NCBI GenBank assembly: GCA_049610565.1
Contig: JBMYZR010000002.1
Span: forward strand, 62,001-126,000
Origin: UBA8752 sp049610565
Lineage (GTDB): Bacteria > Bacteroidota > Bacteroidia > Flavobacteriales_D > Sanyastnellaceae
Reading direction: 5' to 3'
DNA length: 64,000 nucleotides
This document shows, piece after piece, positions 27,429 to 36,390 of this stretch. The notes under the pieces are model-generated. The model made no database searches and was not told the origin of the DNA. It saw only the letters and a list, made by a program, of their open reading frames with translations. Every line of letters starts with the position of its first letter. Positions within the stretch are counted from its first letter, which is position 1. The translations under genes and the position numbers were made by a program.

Positions 27429-28220
27429 TTACACGTATTCGCGGCCGGCGACGTCGAGGACGTTGGTCGTCTTCTTGAGCGTCCGCAACACCAGGAAGAC
27501 GAGGAAGGAGGCGGCCAACGCATACGCCCAGAAATCCTGGAAAATGCAGGCGGGCGAGGCGAAGAAATCCGAGGTCATCCCCGAGGCACGGTAACCGTGC
27601 AGCATGTCCACCCAGGCGAAACTGACGAACACGGCGAAGAAACCATTGTATTCCCGCTTCAGCACGTTGCGCATCGAAAAGCCCACTTCCGGCTCCTTCC
27701 AACGGCCCAGGGCGGGCCAAAACGCCGGCACGGAAGCCGACCAGTCGAGGTAGGCCTGTCCGAATTTGCCCCGCAGGAACTGCTCCTCCGCAAACATGAT
27801 GCGCTCATAGTACAGGGCATAGAGCAGGAGGAACACCACGGCGAACCAGATGTGGCCGATGTACAGGACGATGCCGAGCCACATCAGCAGGTTGCCCAGG
27901 TACAAAGGGTGCCGACAGATGCTGTACATCCCGAGGGTGTTCAACGACTCGGCGACCTGGCCTTCCTTGGTGTTGCGGCCCGAGGTGCCCCGCGGGGTGT
28001 AGCCCACGCACAGGGCGCGGATGACCTGACCGGCCATCGCGATGTCCAAACAGATCAGCGGCCACCACCAGGTTCGGTCGAAGCCTTCGGACATCGGCGT
28101 CCACGACACATCAGCCAACAGCACCACCGGAACGGCCCCAAAAAAGAGAAACAACGGCAGGAAGCTTCGCCACCGGAAGAGCCAGTTGCCCGACCGGTCC
28201 ATTTCCTCAATCAGCGCCAT
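27429..28220 (-). CDS. Membrane methyltransferase, isoprenylcysteine/lipid A 1-phosphate methyltransferase-like
   Basis: A 263-residue integral membrane protein with about five hydrophobic segments (LPLFLFFGAVPVVLLADV, WWPLICLDIAMAGQVIRALC, LLMWLGIVLYIGHIWFAVVFLLLYAL, and two near the C-terminus). The signature SICRHPLYLGN followed by YYERIMFAEEQFLRGKFG is that of the isoprenylcysteine/phospholipid methyltransferase group. That group uses SAM and includes the Leptospira lipid A Kdo2 1-phosphate O-methyltransferase, the assignment I consider most likely but not proven. I chose the ATG at 28220 over the first Met (28244) because it shares its A with the stop of the adaptor gene (TGATG). It is the last gene of the exporter operon, which suggests the exporter and the lipid modification serve a common envelope purpose. 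Confidence 0.75.
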   Translation of the reverse strand: MALIEEMDRSGNWLFRWRSFLPLFLFFGAVPVVLLADVSWTPMSEGFDRTWWWPLICLDIAMAGQVIRALCVGYTPRGTSGRNTKEGQVAESLNTLGMYSICRHPLYLGNLLMWLGIVLYIGHIWFAVVFLLLYALYYERIMFAEEQFLRGKFGQAYLDWSASVPAFWPALGRWKEPEVGFSMRNVLKREYNGFFAVFVSFAWVDMLHGYRASGMTSDFFASPACIFQDFWAYALAASFLVFLVLRTLKKTTNVLDVAGREYV

Positions 28221-29323
28221 CAGTCGAAGATGGGCTGGTTCCAACGCTTGACCGAGTCCCCTTCGGCCACGCCGGACAGGACCTCCACCGTCAAACCATC
28301 GGAGAGACCGAGTTCCACATCGCGTCGCTCGAATTGCTGGGGCGCTACCTGCACTTCGATGAACGGGTTGGGCCCTTCATACTGCACCAGCGCCTCGCTC
28401 AGGGCGAGCACCTGCTCCCGCTTGTCCAGCACGACATCCGCATTGGCACTGAATCCCGCCCGGATGAAGTCGCCTTCTTCCAACGTGACCGCCGCCCGGA
28501 TCTCGAATTGGACGGCTCCGTTCTGCGGAACCCCCTTGGGCGAAATGTATTCGAGAACCGCGTCGAACCGCTTGCCCGGCATCGCGCCGATGCTCAGGAT
28601 CAAGGGAATGCCCACCCGGAGGTTCTCGATTTCACTTTCGTCGATCTGACCGCGGAAAATCAGGTCCGTCATGTCCGCCACGCTGGCGATGGTGGTGCCT
28701 TCGTTGAAGGTGTTGGCCTGGATGACCTGGTTGCCCACCTCGACCGGCACATCGAGGACCATGCCGTCGACGGTGCTGGTGATCATCGTGTTGGAGGCCT
28801 CTCCCGCCCGGCTGGCTGCGCCCTCCTTGACGATGCGGAGGTTGTCCTCGGCAGCGAGCATCTCCTCCTTGGATTGCAAATAGGCCGTCTCGCTTTGCTG
28901 GAAGTCCTGCTCGGAGACCACCCCGGAAGCCAGCAGGGACTCCTGACGCTCGAAGTCACGCCGACTGTTCTCCATGGAAATGCGGCTGCGCTCCACCCGG
29001 CTCTGGGCCGCCGCGAGGGCCGCCATATCGGGCACCACCCGCACCCGGGCGAGGACGGCACCCGCCGCGACGGTGTCACCCGCTTCAACGAACAGCTCGT
29101 CCACGATGCCGCTAATCTGCGGCTTGATGAGGATCTCCTTGCGCGGCCCGATGGTGCCGGAACTCACCGACTTCTTGATGATGTCGGCGATGCGCGGGGT
29201 CTCCACACCGAACCGGGCCTCGGGGGCCTGTTCCTTCTGGTAGAGGTCGTTCAACGTGTAAGCCGCCCCGGCGATGACCAGGAGGACGAAGAGGAGCAGG
29301 AGCGTAACGCGGCCTTTCTTCAT
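28220..29323 (-). CDS. Periplasmic adaptor (HlyD/MacA-type membrane fusion protein)
   Basis: A 367-residue membrane fusion protein linking the inner-membrane ABC permeases to an outer-membrane channel. An N-terminal anchor (VTLLLLFVLLVIAGAAYTL) is followed by the first lipoyl half (ILIKPQISGIVDELFVEAGD, quoted blocks IKPQISGIV and VEAGDTV). A long coiled coil spans about residues 95-175 (QSRVERSRISMENSRRDFER ... EEMLAAEDNLRIV). The second lipoyl half and beta-barrel (VDGMVLDVPVEVGNQV, GQIDESEIENLRVG) come next. It follows the permease genes by 13 bases in the operon and is translationally coupled to the methyltransferase gene. No outer-membrane TolC-type partner is encoded in the window. Confidence 0.93.
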   Translation of the reverse strand: MKKGRVTLLLLFVLLVIAGAAYTLNDLYQKEQAPEARFGVETPRIADIIKKSVSSGTIGPRKEILIKPQISGIVDELFVEAGDTVAAGAVLARVRVVPDMAALAAAQSRVERSRISMENSRRDFERQESLLASGVVSEQDFQQSETAYLQSKEEMLAAEDNLRIVKEGAASRAGEASNTMITSTVDGMVLDVPVEVGNQVIQANTFNEGTTIASVADMTDLIFRGQIDESEIENLRVGIPLILSIGAMPGKRFDAVLEYISPKGVPQNGAVQFEIRAAVTLEEGDFIRAGFSANADVVLDKREQVLALSEALVQYEGPNPFIEVQVAPQQFERRDVELGLSDGLTVEVLSGVAEGDSVKRWNQPIFD

Positions 29324-29336
29324 GGTGCAGATTCAA

Positions 29337-30605
29337 TCATCCCTCCGAGCGCAAGGCTTCCACCGGCTTGATGGCCAGTGCCCGCATGGCGGGCAGGACG
29401 CCCGCGAAGATGGCCATCCCCAGAAGGATGCACAACACGGTGAGGACAGTTCCGAAATCGATTTCAGGATGGCGGAAAACCCCCGCATCGCCGCCGCTTT
29501 CGAGGTATCCGTCGACCGCCTCCAGCAGGCCGACACCGAGGATCAGGCCGCAGAGTCCCGCGAGAAGCGTCAGGAACAGGGTCTCCCCGATGATCTGACG
29601 CAGGATGCGGATCGGCGTGGCACCGAGACTCCGCCGAATGCCGAGTTCCTTGGTGCGCTCCTTGATGGAGATGAGCATGATGTTGGTGATGCCGATGACG
29701 CCGGCCAACAGCGCAAGGGAGCCGAAGAGCAGCGAAATGAGCCGCATGCCGGAAAACAGCAGTTCCGCCTTCTGGAACTCCTCGGCCATGGACCAGCTCC
29801 CGATGGCCCGCGGATCGTCCGGGTGCACACTGAGCCGCGCCTTGATCAGCTGCTTGGTCGCCTCTTGAGCTTCTTCAGCGTCCACCCCGTCCTTGATGAG
29901 CATGGACAGCCACCCCACCCTGTCACGGGTATTGAACGCCTTGCCAAACGTGGAGAACGGGATGTAAATGCTCTCCGCCTCGTTCTGGGCATCCTCGTCA
30001 TTGCCCTTGGGGGTGTAGACCCCGACCACACGGAAGAGCACACCTTGAATCTGGACGGTCTCGCCAATGGGCTCCTCCCCGAATTCGAAGAGGATGTCCT
30101 GGACGCGGCTGCCGATGACGCAGACCTTCCGCTCATTGTCCAAGTCCGCCTGGTTCAGGAAGCGGCCATTGGTGATGTTCATCGGCTTCACCTCCTGGTA
30201 GCGCGCGATGGCGCCGCTCACATCGAAGGCCCCACTCTCCTTGCCGCGGATGACATTGTTGGTCCCCTGCCACCCGCCGAGCTGGATTTCCGGACAGACC
30301 AGATCGAGGTGCTGGGTGTTGGCCTCGAGCCATTTCACGTCGTCGATGTCGAGTTCGAGCCAGCGTCCCCGTTGGTATCCCTTGTAGGGAATGCTGGTGC
30401 TCATGGTCCAGGCGAACATGCTGTTGGACACATCGCTGCCCATGTCCGCCTTGACCCCGTTTTCCAACCCCCGGGCGGCCCCCACCGTGATGATGATCAT
30501 GAAGAGCCCCCACCCGACGCCGAGCGCAGACAGGAAGGCGCGCAAAGGATTGCGCACGACCACCTGGACGAGTTCAATCAATCGGTCGCGGTCCAGTCCC
30601 ATCAT
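29337..30605 (-). CDS. MacB-type ABC transporter permease (second of two)
   Basis: A 422-residue permease with the MacB/FtsX architecture: one N-terminal membrane helix (FLSALGVGWGLFMIIITVGA), a periplasmic domain of roughly 220 residues, and three C-terminal helices. The last include LFGSLALLAGVIGITNIMLISI, with the conserved KERTKELGIRRSLGA coupling helix, and LLGMAIFAGVLPAMRALAIKP. The Pro-Ala-x-Arg-Ala end PVEALR is the family tail. The ATG at 30605 overlaps the stop of the upstream permease (ATGA). It has no fused ATPase; the partner ATPase is the first gene of the operon. Substrate unknown: relatives export peptides, antibiotics or lipoproteins. Confidence 0.93.
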   Translation of the reverse strand: MMGLDRDRLIELVQVVVRNPLRAFLSALGVGWGLFMIIITVGAARGLENGVKADMGSDVSNSMFAWTMSTSIPYKGYQRGRWLELDIDDVKWLEANTQHLDLVCPEIQLGGWQGTNNVIRGKESGAFDVSGAIARYQEVKPMNITNGRFLNQADLDNERKVCVIGSRVQDILFEFGEEPIGETVQIQGVLFRVVGVYTPKGNDEDAQNEAESIYIPFSTFGKAFNTRDRVGWLSMLIKDGVDAEEAQEATKQLIKARLSVHPDDPRAIGSWSMAEEFQKAELLFSGMRLISLLFGSLALLAGVIGITNIMLISIKERTKELGIRRSLGATPIRILRQIIGETLFLTLLAGLCGLILGVGLLEAVDGYLESGGDAGVFRHPEIDFGTVLTVLCILLGMAIFAGVLPAMRALAIKPVEALRSEG

Positions 30606-31824
30606 TCGTAGCGAAGGGCTTCAATGGGACGAATGCGCACGGCCCGCAGTGCGGGGACGAGGCCGCTCAGTGCGCCGGCCACCACCAACACGATCAGGGC
30701 GGTGACCGTCACGCGGAGGTTGACCTCCGGATTGGTGAAGTAGTCGTGTTGGGCGTAGGGAGCGGCAAAATTCAGCGTGGCCACCCCCGCCATCAACCCC
30801 AGCGAACCGGAGACGAGGGTCAGTGACACTGCCTCGATGACGATGAGCGACAGGATGCTGCCGGATGTGGCGCCGAGGGCCTTGCGTACCCCGATCTCCA
30901 CGGTGCGCTCCTTGACCACGATGGCCATGATGTTGGCCACCCCGATGGCACCCGCGAGCAAGGTGAAGCCGCCGATGACCCAGATGAAGAGCCGAATGCC
31001 CTTGAAGATCCGGTCGAACATCGCGTAGTCCTCCTGGTTGTCGCGGACCCGAACGGCCCGCTGGTCCTCGGGGTGCACGGAGTGCCTCAGGCGCAAGTCG
31101 CCGTCGATGGCGTCGACCATGGCCGTGGACCCCGCGAGGTCCCGGTCGCCCGTGGAGAGGACCATGGATCCGATGACATCATCACCTTGGAAGAGGCGCT
31201 GCATGGTGGTCATCGGAATGTAGACCATGCTGTTGCCCCACCGCCCATTCTTGGTGAAATGGCCCACCACACGGAACGTGATGCCGCGAAGGTTGATGTA
31301 CTCCCCGATGGGAGACCGCTTCTTGAACAGCTCGTTGATCAAGTTCTCCCCGATCACACAGACTTTCGCTTCATCGGCCAGGTCGTCAGCGTGCAACCAG
31401 CGCCCTCCGGTCAGCGGAATCAGATCCAGGTCATCGAAATCCGGCTCCACACCGACCACAGGGTAGTTGCCTTGTTCGCCCTTGTACTGGACTGTCGAGC
31501 CCCACATGCTCAGTCTGCCCGACACCGCCGGGGTCTCCACCACCTGCTCGGTGACCCGTTGCTCGTCCTCGTTGTGGAGTTCGATGTAACGGTTGGGTTG
31601 GCGGCCTCTGTAAGCCAATGTCGTGGTGCCTGTCCGCACCCATATGGTGTTCTTGGCCTCATCGCCAAAGTCCTGTTCCACCCCATTCTGGAGGCCGAAT
31701 CCCAGCCCCTGCATGACCACAAGGATGAAGATGCCCAAACCCACCGACAGCCCGGTCAACGCCGTCCTCAGGGGGTTGGCGGTCACCGTGTGGGCGATTT
31801 CGATCCAGGTCTCGCGGTTGAACA

Positions 31825-31825
<1 letters not shown>
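30602..31825 (-). CDS. MacB-type ABC transporter permease (first of two)
   Basis: A 407-residue paralogue of the next permease, with the same 1+3 helix layout. The N-terminal helix is TALTGLSVGLGIFILVVMQGLG, followed by a large periplasmic domain. The coupling segment is VVKERTVEIGVRKALGATSGS, flanked by helices LFIWVIGGFTLLAGAIGVANIMAIV and LIVLVVAGALSGLVPALRAV. The tail RPIEALRYE matches the family. The first possible start is TTG 31828, but the ATG at 31825 shares its A with the ATPase stop (TGATG) and is preferred. Two different permeases in one operon suggest a heterodimeric exporter, unlike the homodimeric E. coli MacB. Confidence 0.93.
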
Positions 31826-32544
<719 letters not shown>

Positions 32545-32548
32545 GCCG

Positions 32549-32556
32549 CGAAGGTA
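32549..32556 (-). promoter_or_regulatory. -7-type promoter element for the exporter operon
   Basis: Minus strand TACCTTCG, then CGGC, then the ATG at 32544. Same 4-base spacing as aroC, recR and others; a leaderless operon transcript is predicted. Confidence 0.55.
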
Positions 32557-32585
32557 CGGACCGACCATCGGCCTCAGCGACCACG

Positions 32586-32613
32586 AAAAAGGCCCGCGCG
32601 TGCGGGCCTTTTT
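32586..32613 (-). terminator. Terminator after the secreted-protein gene
   Basis: A perfect 12-bp stem (AAAAAGGCCCGC and its complement) with loop GCGT. On the minus strand it ends in a T-run. It lies 23 bases after the stop of the secreted-protein gene and isolates that gene from the exporter operon. Confidence 0.9.
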
Positions 32614-32636
32614 CATCGTTCACAACACGCCGAATC

Positions 32637-33416
32637 TCATTCGGAATCACAGGGTGTGTTGGCGGGATCGGCATAATTCGGGGCCGTCTTGTCCGTACAG
32701 TTGTCCTCGTCATCGCAGAGGCCATCGGAATCCGTATCGCTCACGCCGCAGTCGCAGCACAAATCAAACGGCACGATGACCATCACCCCTGCGCTCGCGC
32801 AGTCATCGGCATCCGATGCCGTCACCGTGTAGGATCCTGGAAGAATGCCGTCCACATCACCAGGGTACGGAAAGTCGTAGTCCTGACTGCCGTTGATGCC
32901 CGCGAGGGCAACCGAGGTCGGAGCACCGGACGCCACTTCCACATCCAAGGCACCGTCCCCAGAGGCCAAGGATGAGGGAACCGAAGCCACGCTGACCTCC
33001 CCCAGCTCCGGCGCAAACACACAGGGCAACGGGGTCAATGTGGCCTCCGCTCCATGGAGGGACATGATCATGGCCGACTCGTCCTCATTGAAGGAAAGCA
33101 ACTGAACCTCGCAATCCGAAGTCGTCGAGGCGAGGGCACATTGGCCGTCCACCTCCATCACCGAGTACGCGAAGCTTCCGATGACGGTGCCGTCAGGTGC
33201 CAACTCCTCAGCCAAGCCGTCTTCCCCGAAGTGAACGAGGGTTTCGATCGTCACACAGGACGAACCGAAACTGGCCGTGTGGGTGAGGGCCATCAACTCA
33301 TCCTCCAGAAACTCAACCAAGGGGGTGCAATCCGGAACAGGGGGAGTGGGAATTGACGCCACGAGACTCCCTGAAGAGAACAGCGCAAAAACAAACAAGA
33401 GCGTGAGCGTACGCAT
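32637..33416 (-). CDS. Secreted protein with Cys/Asp-rich C-terminus, function unknown
   Basis: An exported protein of about 259 residues from the ATG at 33416 (MRTLTLLFVFALFSSGSLVAS is the signal peptide; a Met 7 codons earlier is possible). The body contains several Cys and beta-strand-rich sequence (VTIETLVHFGEDGLAEEL, GSFAYSVMEVDGQCAL). A segment like the SprB/cell-surface repeat follows (LPGSYTVTASDADDCASAGV). The C-terminus DTDSDGLCDDEDNCTD is a thrombospondin-type-3-like calcium motif, followed by PNYADPANTPC, related to the NYNP repeat of the FG-GAP protein. No type IX sorting domain is evident. It is a monocistronic unit with its own promoter-like box and terminator. I do not recognise a specific family. 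Confidence 0.75.
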   Translation of the reverse strand: MRTLTLLFVFALFSSGSLVASIPTPPVPDCTPLVEFLEDELMALTHTASFGSSCVTIETLVHFGEDGLAEELAPDGTVIGSFAYSVMEVDGQCALASTTSDCEVQLLSFNEDESAMIMSLHGAEATLTPLPCVFAPELGEVSVASVPSSLASGDGALDVEVASGAPTSVALAGINGSQDYDFPYPGDVDGILPGSYTVTASDADDCASAGVMVIVPFDLCCDCGVSDTDSDGLCDDEDNCTDKTAPNYADPANTPCDSE

Positions 33417-33463
33417 GGACAAATGGGTTTGGTTCAACAGCCAGTGCGGTCACCGACTCTCCT

Positions 33464-33471
33464 GAAAAATA
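33464..33471 (-). promoter_or_regulatory. Possible -7-type element for the secreted-protein gene
   Basis: Minus strand TATTTTTC, a near match to TAnnTTTG, 47 bases before the ATG, in the 111-base gap after hutH. Confidence 0.3.
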
Positions 33472-33527
33472 CCGATTCATCACCACAGCGGACGAGAAAA
33501 GGAGTCCCCGTTTTGTGGGCGAAGGCC

Positions 33528-35012
33528 TCACGCCTTCAAGAAATCCACCGCAGCCGTCATTCGGGACGATTGCTCCACATCTCCCTCCTGGGGCGGCACC
33601 TCATCCCGGAAACGCCCGAGGAACGCCTGCTGCCGGCCGGACAATCCGGGGTTTGCTCTGAAATGAAGCGCCTGGCTGGCGGTGAGGAGCTCGGAGGCGA
33701 GAATCTCGCGGGTGCCCTCGACGACCGCGAGCAACTGCAGGCCAGCGTTGGCGCCCATGCTCACATGGTCCTCCTGGCCGTTGCTGCTGTCGATGGTGTC
33801 CACGCTGGCGGGCATGGCACGCATCTTGTTGCGGGCCACGATGCTCGCGGCGGTGTATTGCACAATCATGAGCCCGCTGTCCAGACCGGGGTCGGTGGCC
33901 AGGAACGGCGGCAGGCCGCGTGTTCCGCTGAGGAGCTTGAAGATGCGACGTTCGGACATGGTACCAAGCTCACTCGCCGCCACCTTCAGGTGATCCAGAA
34001 TCACAGCGAGGGGCTCTCCGTGGAAATTGCCTGCGCTGATGACCTCGCCGGAATCCGGCAACAAGATGGGGTTGTCGGTCACCGCCGTCCCCTCGCCTTC
34101 CAGCGTCGCGACACCCAGGTCGATGGCCTTGCGCACGGCACCGTACACCTGCGGAATGCACCGGAAGCTGTACGGGTCCTGCACCCACTCATGGGTTTCC
34201 CGGAGAAATTCCGCCCCCTCGAGCCATTCACGCATGGCCGCCGCGCTCGCCTGTTGGCCGGCATGTTGACGGAGGGCATGCACAGCCGGATGGAACGGGG
34301 CGTCCAGCCCTTCGAAGGCAGCCAGACTCAGGCTCGAAATCCCGTGCGCCTGTTGCCAAAGGACCTCCAACTGGTGGAGGGCATGGGCGAGCAGGGCCGA
34401 CATCATCTGGGTGCCGTTGATGAGGGCCAACCCCTCCTTCGGGCCGAGAGAAATCGGACTCCACCCTTTTTCTGCGAGCACCTCTGCAGCGGGACGCGTG
34501 GTCCACTCACCATCTGCTCCGCGCTCCATGAGTTCGCCTTCGCCGAGGAGCGGCAGGCACATGTGGCTCAGTGGAGCCAAGTCTCCACTGGCACCCAACG
34601 ACCCTTGACGGGGCACCACCGGCATCAGCCCCTCATTGAAGAAGGCCACCAACCGGTCCACCGTCTCCGGCTGCACCCCACTGTGACCGCGGATGAGGCC
34701 GCAGACCTTGAAGAGGAGCATCCAACGGACAATCTCAGGCGGCAGCGGCGCGCCGAGGCCGGCGGCATGGCTGCGCAGGATGTTGTCCTGAAGCTGATGC
34801 AACGCGTCCTCCCCCACGCGGACATGGGCCAATTGACCGAAGCCCGTGTTGACTCCGTACACCGTGCGGCCGGAAGCGACGACCTCCAACAGGAAATCGT
34901 GGGCGCGTTGGACGTTGTGGCGGGCATCGTCAGAGAGAACAATGCGGTCTGCCGCGTACAGGGATTGCAGCTGGGTCCAGCTCAGCTGGCCGGGGTGAAG
35001 GCTCTGGTCCAT
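33528..35012 (-). CDS. hutH: Histidine ammonia-lyase
   Basis: Removes ammonia from L-histidine to give urocanate, the first step of histidine degradation. The self-formed MIO cofactor arises from Ala141-Ser142-Gly143 in GSLGASGDLAPLSH. Also visible are YGVNTGFGQL (active-site Tyr loop), ALINGTQMM, and the block SSNGQEDHVSMGANAG near residue 400. The ORF extends to an upstream Met at 35165, but the ATG at 35012 (MDQSLHPGQLSW) gives 494 residues, close to the usual ~500, and lies 8 bases after a TAAATTCG box. The gene is divergent from the M16 peptidase operon and about 19 kb from hutI and 23 kb from ftcD. Urocanase is not in this window. Confidence 0.95.
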   Translation of the reverse strand: MDQSLHPGQLSWTQLQSLYAADRIVLSDDARHNVQRAHDFLLEVVASGRTVYGVNTGFGQLAHVRVGEDALHQLQDNILRSHAAGLGAPLPPEIVRWMLLFKVCGLIRGHSGVQPETVDRLVAFFNEGLMPVVPRQGSLGASGDLAPLSHMCLPLLGEGELMERGADGEWTTRPAAEVLAEKGWSPISLGPKEGLALINGTQMMSALLAHALHQLEVLWQQAHGISSLSLAAFEGLDAPFHPAVHALRQHAGQQASAAAMREWLEGAEFLRETHEWVQDPYSFRCIPQVYGAVRKAIDLGVATLEGEGTAVTDNPILLPDSGEVISAGNFHGEPLAVILDHLKVAASELGTMSERRIFKLLSGTRGLPPFLATDPGLDSGLMIVQYTAASIVARNKMRAMPASVDTIDSSNGQEDHVSMGANAGLQLLAVVEGTREILASELLTASQALHFRANPGLSGRQQAFLGRFRDEVPPQEGDVEQSSRMTAAVDFLKA

Positions 35013-35020
35013 GGTTGTCG

Positions 35021-35028
35021 CGAATTTA
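35021..35028 (-). promoter_or_regulatory. -7-type promoter element for hutH
   Basis: Minus strand TAAATTCG, one change from TAnnTTTG, 8 bases before the hutH ATG. Confidence 0.45.
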
Positions 35029-35042
35029 CCCGGGTCTCCCGC

Positions 35043-35050
35043 TATCTTGC
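35043..35050 (+). promoter_or_regulatory. -7-type promoter element for the M16 peptidase operon
   Basis: TATCTTGC, 23 bases before the ATG at 35074. Together with the hutH box it makes a compact divergent promoter in 61 bases. Confidence 0.35.
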
Positions 35051-35073
35051 CCTTCCAATCCGAAAACCGGACC

Positions 35074-36390
35074 ATGCGATTCCCATTGACCCTCTGCCTC
35101 CTGGCAGTCTTCGGGGCCCTTTCCGCCCAGCGGGCCCCCATCGAATTCGAGGAATATGACCTCAAGAACGGGCTTCACGTCATCCTGCACGAAGACCACA
35201 GCGCCCCCATCGTGGCCGTCTCCGTGATGTACCACGTCGGCTCCAAGAATGAGAACCCGGAGCGCACCGGCATGGCCCACTTCTTCGAGCATCTGCTCTT
35301 CGAAGGCTCCGAGAACATCGGGCGCGGCGAATTTTTCAAGTACATCCAGAACGCCGGCGGCCAGAACAACGCCAACACCTCCAACGACCGCACATTCTAT
35401 TACGAAGTGCTCCCGTCGAACCAGCTCGAGCTCGGCCTGTGGCTGGAGAGCGAGCGGATGCTCCACGCCCGCGTCGAGCGCATCGGCATCGAGACCCAGC
35501 GTGAGGTCGTGAAGGAGGAGCGCCGCCAGCGTGTGGACAACCAGCCCTACGGCAACCTCATCGAGGAGACCATGAAGCGCGCCTACCTCGAGCACCCCTA
35601 CCGTTGGCCCGTCATCGGGTCCATGGCCCACCTCAACGCGGCTGAAGACCAAGAGTTCACCGACTTCTACGAGACCTTCTACGTGCCCAACAACGCCGTG
35701 CTCTCCATCGCCGGCGACTTCAACCGCAAGGACCTGAAGAAGATGATCGAAGGCTACTTCGGTCCTGTCCCGCGCGGCACCAAGGACATCCCCCGCCCGA
35801 CCATCGAAGAGCCCTATAAGGTGACGGAGGTGCGGGACACCATCTGGGGCGATGACCAACTGCCGCTGGTCCTCATGGCCTACCCGATTCCCGCCGAGGG
35901 AACGCCGGACTACTACGCCGTCGACCTGCTCAACACCGCCCTGAGCGGAGGCCAATCGAGCCGCCTGAACCGCGCAGTGGTCGATGACCAGGAGCTCGCC
36001 GTCTTCTGCGGCGCCTTCAGCTTCGGCCTGGAGGATCCCGGTCAGACCATCGCTTACGCGGTGGCCAACATCGGCACGGACCCCGCCGAGGTCGAGAACG
36101 CGATGGTCGCTGAAATCGACCGCGTCAAGTCCGAAGGCATCACGCCCGCCGAGCTCGACAAGCTCAAGAACCAGGTGGAAAGCGGATTTGTCCAGTCCAA
36201 TGGCACCATGCGCGGCATCGCAGAATCCCTCGCCAACTACCACATGTACTTCGGGGACGCCAACCTCATCAACAACGAGATCGACCGCTACATGGCGGTG
36301 ACGGCCGAGGACATCCAGAAGGCCGCCAACGATTACTACAACCACGACCGCCGCGTCGTCCTGTACTTCATGAACGAGAACGCACAATGA
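35074..36390 (+). CDS. M16 zinc peptidase, catalytic partner
   Basis: A 438-residue exported insulinase-type peptidase. The signal peptide (MRFPLTLCLLAVFGALSAQ) is followed by the inverted zinc motif HFFEH (His69, Glu72, His73). A third ligand is probably Glu148 or Glu149 in VVKEER, about 76 residues later. The second M16 half (LSIAGDFNRKDLKKM ... LSGGQSSRLNRAVVDDQEL) is structural. The protein is about half the size of pitrilysin, as in the two-gene M16 peptidases. The non-catalytic partner is encoded immediately downstream with an ATGA overlap, which suggests a periplasmic heterodimer. I chose the ATG at 35074 because the earlier in-frame start (35011) would hide the signal peptide behind 21 residues. 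Confidence 0.94.
   Translation: MRFPLTLCLLAVFGALSAQRAPIEFEEYDLKNGLHVILHEDHSAPIVAVSVMYHVGSKNENPERTGMAHFFEHLLFEGSENIGRGEFFKYIQNAGGQNNANTSNDRTFYYEVLPSNQLELGLWLESERMLHARVERIGIETQREVVKEERRQRVDNQPYGNLIEETMKRAYLEHPYRWPVIGSMAHLNAAEDQEFTDFYETFYVPNNAVLSIAGDFNRKDLKKMIEGYFGPVPRGTKDIPRPTIEEPYKVTEVRDTIWGDDQLPLVLMAYPIPAEGTPDYYAVDLLNTALSGGQSSRLNRAVVDDQELAVFCGAFSFGLEDPGQTIAYAVANIGTDPAEVENAMVAEIDRVKSEGITPAELDKLKNQVESGFVQSNGTMRGIAESLANYHMYFGDANLINNEIDRYMAVTAEDIQKAANDYYNHDRRVVLYFMNENAQ

Noticed and set aside
32545..32616. N-terminal extension of the exporter ATPase (MKKARTRGPF...)
   Set aside because: These codons are the terminator hairpin of the upstream gene and the promoter box of the ATPase itself; the family-like start is the ATG at 32544.
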